A stretch of 64,000 nt of DNA from Stictocephala bisonia (GCA_035578905.1 JAQJVL010000059.1:682001-746000); one strand, 5' to 3'. Positions 22,340-33,535 are shown, numbered from the stretch's first letter. The notes: a model not told the origin generated them from the letters alone. Numbers and translations: made by a program.

Positions 22340-24000
22340 TTATTTTTTTGCAAAAAGAAGTAAAAAGGAAGTACATTTACATTATGGGTGATTTTAATAT
22401 AGATATTACGACAAACTGTAAAAAACCTAATTTAAGTTGCTTATTTTTAAATTTATTGAATTCTTTTGTTTTTTATACTAATTTTACAACACCTACTGGA
22501 ATAAGTGTGCATTCAGCTACCTGTATAGACAACATAATAACAAAATTTAAAATTGAAGAACTGTGTTTGTTTGACCATAAGGCTCTTATTGTTCCACTAG
22601 TTCCAAGAATTATGCAAGGCAAAATAAGAAGTTAGTTTTACAAAAACGCTGTTTTTCTAAAGAAAACACTCAATGATTTTTAGGCAATTTAAAGTTAACT
22701 CCTTGGAATATATATACAAATCTAACTGTACAAGAAAACTTTGACACTTTCTTTGGTACATTCAAACTTTTATTCAAACACCATTTCCCCCTAAAAACAA
22801 AAGGCAAAAATATATAAATTCTTCTAATGAAAAGTTAATGGAAGCCCCAAGGGATAAGAAAATCTACGAAACGTAAAAGAGAGCTAGCATTACGAGCAAA
22901 AATCTCAAATGATCAGCAATTCTTAAATTATTTTTACTAATATAAAAAAATATTTTAAAAACTTTAAAAAAGGAGAAAAATGGCTTACCTAAATTTAATA
23001 AAATCATCAAGCAATAAAAGCAAAACTGTGTGGTCATTGGTCAGGGCTGAATAGGGTACTGTTATAGATACACATAAAACATTTTCGGGTATTGAATATG
23101 GTTTAAAAAGCTTGACACATAGCTTTGACATTGCCAACTGTTTTAATACAAAGTTAATAGACATATGTAATAAAATTGGAGTTTGTCCTTCACTTTTCAA
23201 GTCAAAAGAGTATATAAGAAAAGTAGATGTTAGCGAGTTGAACAGTTTTATACCACAACCTGTAACACCTAAACATGTAAAGAAAATGATATTAAATTTT
23301 AAAAATATAAAATCAGTAGGATAGGACCAGATTCCAGTAAACGTTATTAAAATGTCTTTGACTGTTATCCAGTAAAATGTCTGCTGAATAAATTGCTTTT
23401 TCTTTATCAAACACTATAAATCAGTCATTAAGAGAGGGTGTTTTTCCTTATCAGCTGAAATATGCTGAGGTTAAACCATTATTTAAAAGCGGCAATAAAA
23501 TGGACCCTAAATACTACCGTGCAATCTCTGTACTGACTGTCCTTTCTAAGGTCTTTGAAACCATCATGAATCAACAAATGCTTTCTTTCTTTGAGACTTA
23601 ATATTTTGGATGCAGCACAATTTGGTTTTAGGCCTAAACATAATACAATCTCAGCTGTGACAGAATTTGTGAAACATATATGTCATAAAAGGCTTTGAAT
23701 GAATCACAGAGTGCAGCTGGCATTTTCCATGATTTGTCCAGGGCATTTGATTGTTTCACATGAAAACCTGTTCCAAAAACTCATTTATTATAAATTTTCT
23801 GATCGAGCTTTAGAATGGGTTGTCATACCTATTGAAACGTAAGCAAAGGACAGTAGTAATAAAAAATTGTATTAGATCTGTTTCTGCACGGGAAGAGCTA
23901 AAAATTGTGTCCCCCAAGGTTCCATCTTGGAACCTCTTCTTTTTTAATATATATTAGTGACTTGCCTTTGAATGTAAATACCTATATTGTCAGTGCATAA
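22340..24000 (+). mobile_element. CR1-like LINE ORF2 remnant (endonuclease and reverse transcriptase)
   Basis: IYIMGDFNIDIT is the endonuclease G-D-F-N motif, followed by TCIDNIITKF and, shortly after, an FDHKALIV variant of the SDH block. The linker TPKHVKKMILNFKNIKSVG (23268-23325) and a degraded reverse transcriptase follow: LKYAEVKPLFKSGNK, YYRAISVLTVLSKVFETIM, FHDLSRAFDCF and VPQGSILEPLL-like sequence near 23910. There are many frameshifts and stops. No intact domain remains. It lies in host intron 2. Confidence 0.8.
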
Positions 24001-24211
24001 AATAACATGTTAACTGGGCAACACAAGTGTCGCCTAGTTACAGGATTTTGTAGCCCAGTGGAGGTAGATGGTGCTGGCAAATTAGTGGTCCATTGTGGAG
24101 CGCTAGTGTAGTCTCATGTAAATGTAATGCAGTTTAAACCAGTTGTGGTGTGGGCCTCACTAACTAACAAAATTACAGGCACAAATATTCCTATTAGATG
24201 GGATATCTATT

Positions 24212-25889
24212 CATCATCATCATCATCATCAGTCAACGTTTCCGCTTTCGCAGGTCGTCTGACACAGCCTCTTCCACTTCTGTCTGTCTCTCCACGTCTT
24301 CTCTTCCTCCACCTGTACCCTCCGAAGTCCCCTTCTCTCCACATCCCTCCACACCTGGTCTAACCATCATCCTCTCGGCCTTCCCCTCGGTCTCCTTCCT
24401 CCCTCTTGTTTCTCCAAGGCTATCTTTGGCATTCTGTTATCTTCCATCCTCTTCACATGACCCATCCACTGTATCCTCCTTCTTTCCATCGTTTCCTGTA
24501 ATGTTATTACTCCCAGCCTCTCTCTGATTACTTCATTTCTTATTCTGTCTCTTCTACTAACCTTCTCTATTCCCCTCAGGAATCTCATCTCCGCTGCTTG
24601 TAATCTGCTGATGTCACTTTTATTCCATGTCCATGTCTCCGCTCCATATAATAAGATTGGCTGGTAATACATTTTATACATTAACAATTTTGCCTCCTTC
24701 CCAATATTCCAATTCCATAGTATCTTTTTCACTAGATTGAAAAACTGTCCACTTTTCCAAATTCTTTTTCCTATTTCCTTTGTCATCGTACCCTTGCTTG
24801 TTATTGTACTACCCAAATAACAGAAATCTTCTACTCTTTCCAGGACATTCCCTTGAATTGATATATCTTCATTTCCTCCATCCATTCTTCCCACCTTCAT
24901 TACCTTACATTTTTGTACATTCATCTTCAGTCCATACTTCTTTGCCACTTCTGCCCATTTCTCCAACTCTCGTTCCAACTCTTCTTCTCTTTCCTCCCAT
25001 ATCATTACATCATCTGCATATGCAACCACCTTCAAGTCCTCAGCTCTTCTGTCCATCTGAACCCCTGCAATGATTTCATCCATGATCACATTGAAAAGAA
25101 AAGGTGATAGTACACTACCCTGTCTTACACCTCTCTCTGTTTTAAAGGATTGCGTGAATTTTTCTTCTATCCTTACTTTACTTTTACATATTTCATAAAG
25201 ATTCCTAATCCTTTCAATTATCCCCTCCTTTATCCCTCTTCTTCTCAGATTCTCCCAAATCATTTCTCTCTTCACTTTGTCATATGCTTTTTGTAAATCT
25301 ATGAACGCTATCACTGTATCCTTTCCATACTCCCATCTCTTTTCCAGCACTTGCCTTATCACAAAAATCGCATCTACTGTTGACCTACCTCTTCTAAATC
25401 CACACTGCTCCTCTCTTCCTGTTTCTTCCAGTACTGGTTTTATTTTTTGAAGCAGTAACCTTTCGTAGATCTTCATACTCTGACACAAAAGGGTTATCCC
25501 CCTATAATTCTCACACTTCTGTTTGTTCCCTTTTTTATAAATTGGTACAATTATGCCCATTTCCCAGTCTTTTGGTATCCTCTTACTTTTCCATATCCCC
25601 CTCATCACTCTGTATAACCATTGCATTCCCATCGGTCCTGCCGCTTTAATCATCTCCACCGTCACTTCATCCTCTCCTGGTGACTTTCCATCCTTCATCT
25701 CCTTTACCGCTTTTTCCAATTCTCCTATACTTAAGTTTTCATCGTCTTCAGTATTAATCATCTCCTCTCCCATTCCATCTTCTTCTACCTCCGTTCCTTC
25801 TAACAATTCCTTAAAATAATCTTTCCATGTTTCCAACACCTCCTGCTCCTTCCATTTAATTTCCCCACTCACATCTATTACTTACTACA
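24212..25889 (-). mobile_element. Young 5'-truncated LINE insertion with 12-bp target duplication
   Basis: GGGATATCTATT occurs exactly at 24200-24211 and 25890-25901. Between them lies a minus-strand LINE ending in a (TGA)n tail (24212-24231). The truncation removes the endonuclease, and the 5' end lies just before the reverse transcriptase. The perfect duplication and nearly intact ORF imply a recent event relative to the other elements here. Confidence 0.9.
24367..25872 (-). CDS. LINE reverse transcriptase ORF (501 codons), catalytic motifs intact
   Basis: Non-LTR reverse transcriptase. Blocks in order: KDGKSPGEDEVTVEMIKAAG, NYRGITLLCQSMKIYERLLL, QCGFRRGRSTVDAIFVIRQV, AFIDLQKAYDKVKRE (first catalytic Asp), GVRQGSVLSPFLFNVIMDE, VVAYADDVMIW (YADD intact), DFCYLGSTI, then the thumb and C-terminal segment MERRRIQWMGHVKRM. 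It stops at a TGA (24367-24369) inside the GRPRG motif, where related proteins normally continue with an Arg/Trp. The same frame stays open for another 45 codons to a TGA at 24229-24231, so the stop looks like a single point mutation. The style resembles RTE/Proto-type LINEs common in invertebrates; clade is uncertain. The LINE's own promoter and endonuclease are missing, so it cannot move on its own. Confidence 0.85.
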   Translation of the reverse strand: MSGEIKWKEQEVLETWKDYFKELLEGTEVEEDGMGEEMINTEDDENLSIGELEKAVKEMKDGKSPGEDEVTVEMIKAAGPMGMQWLYRVMRGIWKSKRIPKDWEMGIIVPIYKKGNKQKCENYRGITLLCQSMKIYERLLLQKIKPVLEETGREEQCGFRRGRSTVDAIFVIRQVLEKRWEYGKDTVIAFIDLQKAYDKVKREMIWENLRRRGIKEGIIERIRNLYEICKSKVRIEEKFTQSFKTERGVRQGSVLSPFLFNVIMDEIIAGVQMDRRAEDLKVVAYADDVMIWEEREEELERELEKWAEVAKKYGLKMNVQKCKVMKVGRMDGGNEDISIQGNVLERVEDFCYLGSTITSKGTMTKEIGKRIWKSGQFFNLVKKILWNWNIGKEAKLLMYKMYYQPILLYGAETWTWNKSDISRLQAAEMRFLRGIEKVSRRDRIRNEVIRERLGVITLQETMERRRIQWMGHVKRMEDNRMPKIALEKQEGGRRPRGRPRG

Positions 25890-26012
25890 GGGATATCTAT
25901 TGCAGGTGTATAATGAAGGCCTATATGTTCTGATAATATTCTCCAGTTTTTAAATAAGTATTTGAATGTAATTTTTCTTCATTTTTAAGATTTATTTTGC
26001 GAGACACTTATA

Positions 26013-26766
26013 CGAGGGTCGTCCAGAAAGTAAAGAACGTTTTGGTATTAAAAATTAAAAACGAAAGATAACAACACAGAACTTTATTTACATACTCACA
26101 GTAACCTAGCCTACTTCTCAATGAAGTTGCCTTGGTTGTCAAAGCATTTATTGTACCGAGGAATCAGTTTTTCAATGCCGGTGTTATACTCTTCAGCCGC
26201 CAAAGATATGAGCCAGGATGTCACTTCTTCTTTCAGTTCTTCATCGTTTCCAAACTGCTTCCCACCCAAGAATGTTTTCAGTTTAGGGAACAGATGGTAA
26301 TCTGAAGGCGCGGGGTCCAGACTTTAGGGAGGGTGTCCAAAAATTTCCCACTTTAGACCTTGAAGTTCTTGCTGGGTTCGTACCGATGCATGGGGTCGAG
26401 CATTTTCGTGGATCAAAAACACTTTTTTTGACAACATGCCACGTCTTTTGTTCTGTATTGCACGTCTGAGTCTTTGAAGGGTTTCGCAATAGGCTTCTGA
26501 ATTTATCGTTTCTCCCCTTGGCTAAAACTCGACATGGATTAAACCTTTGCGGTCCCAAAAAAGAGTTGCCATCAATTTGGCGGGATTTTCAATGGGCGCC
26601 GCCATTTTGAAAGTTTACAGAGCAAAGATGCGTGCCCGCACAGGAATTAAACTCGGCTCACACTGACAGGACAGCCAGAGGTAACTAGCGTGCACACAGT
26701 CGCAGTGGTGGGGGATCAGCGGCGCATGTGATGCACAATCGTTCTTTACTTTCTGGACGACCCTCG
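26013..26766 (-). mobile_element. Internally deleted mariner element
   Basis: It is flanked by TA (26011-26012, 26767-26768), with perfect terminal inverted repeats starting CGAGGGTCGTCCAGAAAGTA and extending about 27 bp. The minus strand carries the C-terminal half of a mariner transposase; the N-terminal DNA-binding part is gone. It is 754 bp, compared with about 1.3 kb for a full mariner. Confidence 0.9.
26110..26600 (-). pseudogene. Mariner transposase, C-terminal fragment
   Basis: Read on the minus strand, LIHENARPHAS corresponds to the mariner H-D-N-A-R-P-H motif with the catalytic Asp replaced by Glu. It is followed by a GHPP-stop-SLDPAPSDYHLFPKLK segment, which carries the last catalytic Asp (D34D arrangement) but with an in-frame stop where Tyr-Ser is expected. 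The C-terminus GIEKLIPRYNKCFDNQGNFI is recognisable. Truncation and substitutions make it inactive. Confidence 0.85.
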
Positions 26767-26767
26767 T

Positions 26768-27059
26768 ATATATTTACTTATAGGTTTCCTATTTGTAGGT
26801 GTTCATAATGAAAATATTAGCAATGTAGCTTCGAAGAAATGTATTTGTATTTTCAATCAAATGTTAGTATAAAAAGGAAGAAAAAAGAAAGGAAGGGAGA
26901 ACTAGGCCAGCTATGGGTATGGGAGGAGGCTGGGTTTTCTTGTTTCTTTATTTTATAATGTTTATTTATACTTTTTAATTGCAAGATTAATATCTCCAGA
27001 ATAATCATTTTAATGTAATGCTTAAAATACAACACATTTAGACTATAATGCATTTTTGA
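26768..27059. other. No gene seen
   Basis: AT-rich intron sequence between the mariner and a MITE fragment, with no feature I can support. Confidence 0.5.
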
Positions 27060-27143
27060 AAAATTGCGAGAGTAAGGGAAAATTATCCAAAATGGTCAGA
27101 GAAGGTCAGGGAAAATTGTTACAAAATTTGTGTGGACACCCTG
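27060..27143. mobile_element. Terminal fragment of the CAGGGTGTCCA MITE family
   Basis: The segment has repeated GGTCAGGGAAAA-type blocks and ends TGTGTGGACACCCTG, the same end as the element at 28233-28901. The other end is not found. Confidence 0.7.
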
Positions 27144-27149
27144 AAAATT

Positions 27150-29178
27150 GTCCACAATAAAATCGTTCTGCAATTTACTGTTTACTTTAAATATTTAGTT
27201 CTACCACAGTACAAATACAATTCAAACTATCTTATCTTAATTAGTTTTTATTAAAGATAAAATAAAACAAAAGCTTGGTTTCCCAAAAAAATATTCTTAC
27301 AAATATGTTAGGAAATCACAATTTGTAAAACATCTTAATAATACGAAAATATGGTTTAATTCACGTTTTGAGGCTTCAAAATGTCACATTATTTTAGGAA
27401 GTGTCTTAGATAATAAATTGAAATAGGGGGTTTCCAGTAGTAATGGGTAGGTTCCATTTTTTATTTCAGTTCCGGTTTGGTTCTATACTGAAATCGGTTC
27501 AGAGTACTTATTGAGAATGTCTCAGACAATTTTTCTAATATTGATTTACCCCAGTGAATCAACAAATCATGTGGAATCAGTCAGTAAAAACACTTTGTAG
27601 TATTTTGGCAATTTCTCCAATATAAATACAGCTATTCCAATTTATTTATTCTATATCTCCGGAACCATGTGTATTCACCCCCTCGCCTATGTCACCCAGT
27701 GAAAATCTTTTAAAATATACTCTGTATCTTGTATTATATCCAGATGATACCACTGCTGTTGTTAAAGCTGATAATATAAAATAACTTATTGATAACACTA
27801 AAAATGCCATAACTGAATTGAGTAACTGGTTTTCTGCAAATGGACAGAAATTAAATAATAATAAAACTCAAATTATGAAATTTCAAACATTTCAAAATAA
27901 AAAACCTGATACTTTTTAAGTTTTCACATCAAAATTCAGAATTTTTAATAAAAAACCAATTAAAGTTTTTGGGATTAATAATTGACAGCCATTTTGATTG
28001 GAGCAGTTTTATTGATTTGCTTTGTAATAAATTAAACGAATCATGTTTTCAAATGTTAGTATTGAGAAATGCAATTTATCTTAAAACTAGGATAATGTAT
28101 TGCTATGGTATATTTTACTCTTTAATGCAGTATGGTATATTACTTTGGGGAATTCCGAAAAAGTGGATATAATATTCAGAATACAGAAAAAAATACTTAG
28201 ATACATGACTTTTTCAAACAAGAGATATTCATCAGGGTGTCCAGCATTAGGAAAAACCTAGAAAAGTCAGGGAATTTTAAATGACCTGGAAAAGTCAGGG
28301 AAAAATCAGGGAATTTGAAACAAAACCTGGAAAATCCTAACAAAAACACCAATGTGTTGTGATTTGTATTAGTCACTGTATACTTAGGTGCGCTACAAAA
28401 AATCCTTTGTTCAGTACTAAATGTTACTGAACAAAGGATTTAATTAAAATTCTAAATTATGAAATAGCTACTTAATTCCTTTGCTTATGCTTGTTTAACC
28501 TCATAAAACTAGCTTAATATCGCTTAAAGTTTAAAACTTACTGAAATAATTTTCTGATTAGTCCTTGTTAAATAAGTCATAAACCTAAAATTTATGCTGG
28601 TTTTATGGAAATAAAGTAGTTTAAAAAGAATAATTTTTGTTGGTAATAGTTTTGGATTTAATTACTACGGTTATCAATAAAAATATATTTGTGAAATATT
28701 GATATTTTGGGAATTAATAATTGTAATTGGCTGTAAATAAATAACATCTGGTAAGTACATGGTAGTACATAATATTACTATTAAGTTAATAGACGTATGT
28801 GTAACTATGTCGATTTGGGGTCAGGGAAATTTTGTATGAAATCAAGGATCGGTCAGGGAAAAGTCAGGGAATTTGTTTAAGGAGGTTTACTGGACACCCT
28901 GTTCATGTAAACAACTGTTCAGAGATCTTCACGATTTAACTCTTCCCTCATTATACATATTTCATTGTCTGCTTTTCGTAAAGCAGAATGTATAAAGCAT
29001 GTACCATGATCAACATCAACATACCTATTTGACTAGGAACAGAGCAGATTTCCAATATCCAATTCACATACTGATGGAACAACTGCCCCATTACACAGGG
29101 AAAAAGCTTTTTAATAACTTACCTCCCTGTATCAAAAATATAGAAAGTCTGGATTTATTTAATTATTTTCTGTTAAAG
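27150..29178 (+). mobile_element. CR1-like LINE 3' part, interrupted by a MITE, ending at a host exon
   Basis: Reverse-transcriptase palm and thumb: LYPDDTTAVVKAD near 27740 (YADD-type box with Ala changed to Pro), LSNWFSANGQKLNNNKTQIM, then GLIIDSHFDWSSFID, MQYGILLWG and RIQKKILRYM at 27969-28210. A MITE separates this from the C-terminal segment HTYLTRNRADFQYP ... GKKLFNNLPPCIKNIESLDL at 28999-29175. The typical end of these proteins (a final aromatic strand) stops within a few bases of host exon 3. 27150-27640 is only weakly LINE-like. The ORF is broken by stops and by the MITE. Confidence 0.8.
28233..28901. mobile_element. MITE, CAGGGTGTCCA termini, 5-bp target duplication
   Basis: The termini are CAGGGTGTCCAG and, inverted, CAGGGTGTCCAG at 28901. 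TTCAT is present exactly on both sides (28228-28232, 28902-28906). Subterminal GTCAGGGAAAA blocks occur near each end. A central hairpin has a 17-bp perfect stem at 28400-28416 and 28425-28441. No coding capacity. The superfamily is uncertain. Confidence 0.85.
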
Positions 29179-29395
29179 CCTTGAAGAAATTTCCAAAACC
29201 AAGCTCCAAGATTTAACAGAAGAAGGTTCAAGTGAAAGGATTAATGGTTCTACCCTTATGTTAACAACAAAAAGGCAAGTTACACTGGATGATGCTGAAG
29301 TAGGAAAGAAGTCATCCTGGAATAATCTTGGTACATCATCTTTAAAAAGAGACAGTTGTAGTAAAATTGAAAAAGTTTCGCCAGAAGTATCTCAG
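29179..29395 (+). CDS. Host gene, exon 3 of 5 visible
   Basis: The acceptor is TTTTCTGTTAAAG at 29178 and the donor is TCTCAG/GTAAAT after 29395. The first base completes the Ser codon begun in exon 2. The exon reads SLEEISKTKLQDLTEEGSSE, then a Ser/Lys-rich stretch including LTTKRQVTLDDAEVGKKSSW, and ends in phase 0 at PEVSQ. Joined to exon 2 it gives a coherent helical, charged segment (QRCNSLEEISKTK). The exon starts directly at the end of LINE coding sequence, so the acceptor's pyrimidine tract may be LINE-derived. The family is not recognised. Confidence 0.85.
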
Positions 29396-29734
29396 GTAAA
29401 TATCACATACCAACTTATCATTTATATTATAAATGGTGTGAACAGATAAAATTGTTTCATTTTGTAACACTGTACAACAGGAGTGTTAAATAAACATGTA
29501 AAATGTTCAAATAGCTAATGGTTTATACAATTTCATCATAGTTTCAATCTGAATCATGCAGTTTGATTAAAATTTGAACTGACTTATATTAACCTATTGA
29601 CAGGCGTGATTCAGCCAGAACTTGCATTGTCCAAACTAACATTTTTAATTGAGTTCACTTACAGATATTAGCTTGAACATATTTTTTATCCTTTAGTTAA
29701 TAAACTTGTGAGTCTAACTTGCATCATTTATAGA

Positions 29735-30360
29735 AGCTAACTCCTTGTTGCAGTGGTTAAGTCATAATGGATTAATTGTAAATTCAGACAAGACAAATGT
29801 AATAAACTTTCAAATAAGGAACAATCCTGCCGTGGGTGCCTCTCTTCAACTTGGGGAAACAACTGTATCAAACACAGATGTTGTAAAGTTTTTAGGTATC
29901 CATATAAATTCTCAACTAAATTTCACAAATCATATAAGTAATATCAGTGGCAAATTAAGTTCATGTCTTTACGGTATAAGAAAGTTAGCATTTTTTTGCA
30001 ACAAGGAAGTGTTACTCACTGCCTATTATGGTTGTTTGTATCTTCATCTTGCATATGCTGTCCCAATTTGGGCTTCAGAATGTCTTAATACTAAGTATTT
30101 ATTCTGCCTCCAAAAAAAGGTTATCCGCACAATTTTTGGTCTTGGAAAGCTGGAATCTTGTGTGGATACTTTCCTTAACAACAACATTTTAACATTTCCT
30201 TCCATCTTCATTTTGGAGTCCTTGATGTTTTACATTAAAAACAAATGTTGTTTTGAGTGTGCAAGATCGGCTGCCTATAGTTTTTGTTGTCGTGCAGGTC
30301 TCCCTATTCCTAAACGCAATACATCATTTTTCCAGAAACACATTCATTTACTCCTGTAAA
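29735..30360 (+). pseudogene. LINE reverse transcriptase C-terminal fragment
   Basis: One frame is open for 204 codons: LQWLSHNGLIVNSDKTNVIN (the segment after the YADD box), VKFLGIHINSQLNFTNHI, YYGCLYLHLAYAVPIWASEC, FCLQKKVIRTIFGLGKLES, and a C-terminus ending IPKRNTSFFQKHIHLLL. The palm with its catalytic Asp residues is missing on the 5' side. It is a different LINE from the one at 27150-29178 and has suffered few stops. It lies in host intron 3. Confidence 0.85.
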
Positions 30361-30769
30361 GTCCGAAAGTAAAATTAGGGATTTTTAGTCATACTAAAAT
30401 GTGAAATATGAAATGTTTTTTAACTAATGGATTAGAATTTTGTTAACACAAGTGTAGACAAGTATATATTACATATTTGCAAGGCAAAGTTCTATCACTG
30501 ACAACATTACTACCATGTTTATATTTTAATGAGTACCTATAAAGGCTTACATTTTATAGCTCTTGAAATCAAAATGAAATATAAATTAAGCCTAGCTCTT
30601 CCTTAAATAACAGACATTTACTTCTGTGCAGTAACAAACTAATAAAATTTAAATAGCCAAATGACATACAATTCAAGTTAAAAACAAGCTTCATTGCAAA
30701 TACATATACTAATGATGTAGTGTTATAATCTGGTGGCTAAAAGACTAAACAAATAATGATTTTTAATTT

Positions 30770-30960
30770 TTGCCGGTGAAGTGGTTAAAGCTTTGGACTG
30801 CGGAGGGCATGGTCCAAGGTTCGAATCACCACTGAGCCAACGGTTGGTACTTCACTTGTTGAATAAAGTTCACGCACAGGCTTACAAGCCTGTGAACTGG
30901 CGAGTGGTTTTAAAAAAAAGTAATTCATTTTAATAATTAGATTTTTATTGGTCTGATTTA
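30770..30960 (+). mobile_element. tRNA-derived SINE
   Basis: A box-A-like TGGTTAAAGC at 30782-30791 and a canonical box B, GGTTCGAATC, at 30818-30827 are spaced about 27 bp apart, as in an internal RNA polymerase III promoter. No tRNA cloverleaf can be drawn through to an acceptor stem. Sequence after box B (AACGGTTGGTACTTCACTTG and beyond) is a SINE body. A short A-run follows at 30912. Exact ends and target duplications were not resolved. Confidence 0.7.
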
Positions 30961-31927
30961 ATACAGACTCAGAAAAAGGAATGTTCAATGTTATTATTAG
31001 GGTTACAAGTTACGTGAACTTCCAACCATACAGGAAAATCAATAAACATTTTGAGTTAATGGTTAATGATTCATAGATATATTCCTAGCAAATTTTTTCA
31101 GTATACAATATTAACTTCCATATTAGTTGTAAGTACATATTAGTTGTAAGTCCAGCAGTATGATCACAGATCAGTTGTTTTTCAGTTCAAATAACCAGAG
31201 AGCTGATATTCACAATAATGCCAGCTCACGCTACAGCAACCCCCCTTGAAATCTGTTTCAGTAGTCTGCGGTTATTTAAATTTTAATAATTTTTTTTCTG
31301 TTATAAAAGCCACATTATCTTGTTTAGATTGCTAAAAATTCCAAATAGTAACTGTATATTTTGTTATTAATTTATTATATTTTGTTATTCCTATACTTTA
31401 TTCATAAAAGCCAAAATAAGTTACACAGTATGCTATTTAACCGTCGAAACGGCATCCTGACATAACCATACAAACAGATCCAACCTCACAGGAAATCTAG
31501 TGTATTTTTCCACGTTCATTCTTATAGCAGTCAGACTGTATTTTTAGTCAGACTAATTGTTTCTTATATTTATTCTTATGCCTTTTGTTTTTTCAAGGTT
31601 TATCTTGAGGCCAACTCTCTTTGTAGATCTTTAAATGGGTTCTGTAGCCTGGATTGTGGCACAGTAAAACTAACAATTTCTGATACAGCATGTTAATTCT
31701 TTCCTAATATCCAGAAATATCCAGAAAAATACATCATCTTTACTGTGACTTTCAAAGAGTTCATTTTGTTGAGAAGGAAGTAATCTACACCACTTTGCAA
31801 TGCATTTCTTTGCATTCTAGAATACTGCTGATTGTTTTATTTACTTCATTTCTGCCACCAAATTGAGTTTTATTCAGAGCTGTGTTTATGCTAATTGTGT
31901 ACTGGTAAATAATTACTAGTGTTACCT
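30961..31927. other. Intron, no gene recognised
   Basis: AT-rich. A short duplicated ATATTAGTTGTAAGT occurs near 31120-31150. Nothing else is supported. Confidence 0.5.
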
Positions 31928-32730
31928 ACTGTTGGCTCAGAAATTATGTGTACCTGAGTTTGAGGTTTATTTTCTAAGAAACTAAGAGGCCTACAAAACA
32001 TCCTATCACACAATATTTTTTTTTCCTTTACGATATATGGATTTTTAAACATTATTTATAAGTGTTAGTAATTTTATCCTAGTTGAAACACAAAAAAAGC
32101 AAAATTTTAACTAGTTTTCACTGTTCATCAACTTTTCACTTTTATTACTGAAATCCCATAAATGTATAGCAGTAATATTTTAGTAAACAATTGACAAGAA
32201 TGCTTTCTATACGATTTTTAAATTTCAGAATTTTAACTTTTTAAGAAAAAATTGTCTTACAAATTTCCTGATACAATGTTTTATAGCTTCTAGAGGTTGT
32301 AAAATTATTAACTTGGTCACATTGTAATTCTTATGAAATTTATATTTACCATACATTACTGTCGCATATGACAGTAAATGCAGGGATTTTCAATTGATTT
32401 CAATCAATTTACAATGATATTTACTCACGCATACGAAAGTCATGAATCATAAGTATACATGTCATGAAAATTACAAGTAACCAAATAATTAATTTTATGA
32501 CCTCTAGAAGCCAAGAAAACATTGTTTCTGGGAATTTATAAGATCTTTATTCCTTGAAAAGCTAATATTTTTTAATTTTATAATACTTATGAAAAACATT
32601 CCTGTCAACCACCTATTAAAATATAAATGCGATACATTTACGAGGTTTTGAGTAGTAAAAATGTTAAGTTGATTCACAATGAAAAATAGTTAAAATTCCA
32701 GTACACTTTTGTTCGAGCTAAAGTACATTG
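31928..32730. mobile_element. Foldback MITE, copy 1 of the ACTGTCGGC family
   Basis: The left end ACTGTTGGCTCAGAAATTATG matches the ends of the element at 55268-55847. The interior from about 32440 on shares blocks such as TTAATTTTATGACCTCTAGA and AACATTCCTGTC with that element. A long imperfect inverted repeat spans 32285-32515 (CTAGAGGTTGTAAAATTATT and its partner ending GACCTCTAG). The right terminus is degraded, so the end coordinate is approximate. Confidence 0.75.
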
Positions 32731-32839
32731 ATGTATCAATTAGTTGTAACACAAAGGTACCATTCAATCTGTATGAACTGAGCATAAAAACTAAGTGAGT
32801 TTCGGAAAAATCCTGGTGGTTTATTGTGTACTCTATGCA

Positions 32840-33535
32840 ATAGTATGTTTTGTGGCACTCTCATATCAACTCCACTTCCTTGGCTCCCGGTACTGCGCAA
32901 TATAGCTACTCCATAGATAAGACGTCAGGAGGCACTACTGCAAGAATTCAACAAGATTTTGAATGCCCAGCACCTCACCATTACACAGGATCTCCCACGT
33001 CAGAACGGTCGCTTAAAATCTCGAAACCCACCTCTACGTACTGCTTCCCAGTTGAGCAGATTGAATTTCTCGCCCAATATTAGCTGGGCCGTTGTGTGGA
33101 ACAGCTTTAATGGACGAAACAAGTTCATTATTAACGATCCGTCAATACCTGTAGGTGGGAGATCCGTCAAACCTCCCTCATAGAGAGTGACACAGTTGAA
33201 TCAGTTCCGAACTGGCGTTGCAATTACTGGAAGTATAAATGGGGATTGACACTAGATCAGTCATGTAATTGCAGGGAGTCTATCGAAACAATGGATCACA
33301 TAGTTACAGAGTGACCCATGCGCTCTTTTACAGAGGGATTAGCCAGCATAAATACAACAGTGAGGCAGGTCTCAAATGGCTCGATGGATTGATCACTTAG
33401 CTTTGTGACAGGAGATCACTTAAAATGTTTATCCAATAAATATGCCATCATGACTTTTGGATCTTTATCCAAATATACATCGCAGCTTTTTGAAATTAAC
33501 AAATGGTAGCTGACAACAAACCATTTGATACACAC
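32840..33535 (+). mobile_element. Jockey-like LINE 3' end
   Basis: The plus strand reads, across frame changes, TITQDLPRQNGRLKSR, TASQLSRLNFSPNISWAVVW and FIINDPS, then SCNCRESIETMDHIVTE with the Cys-x-Cys ... His pattern of the C-terminal zinc-knuckle-like motif. Its 3' portion, including GAGGGATTAGCCAGCATAAA and AACAAATGGTAGCTGACAAC, matches 62040-62330 and the reverse strand of 19200-19440. Confidence 0.8.

Noticed and set aside
24127..25819. Plus-strand open frames rich in Ser/Pro/Phe
   Set aside because: They are antisense shadows of the minus-strand LINE reverse transcriptase.
30782..30853. A tRNA gene
   Set aside because: Box A and box B are present but no acceptor stem or full cloverleaf can be drawn; a SINE fits better.
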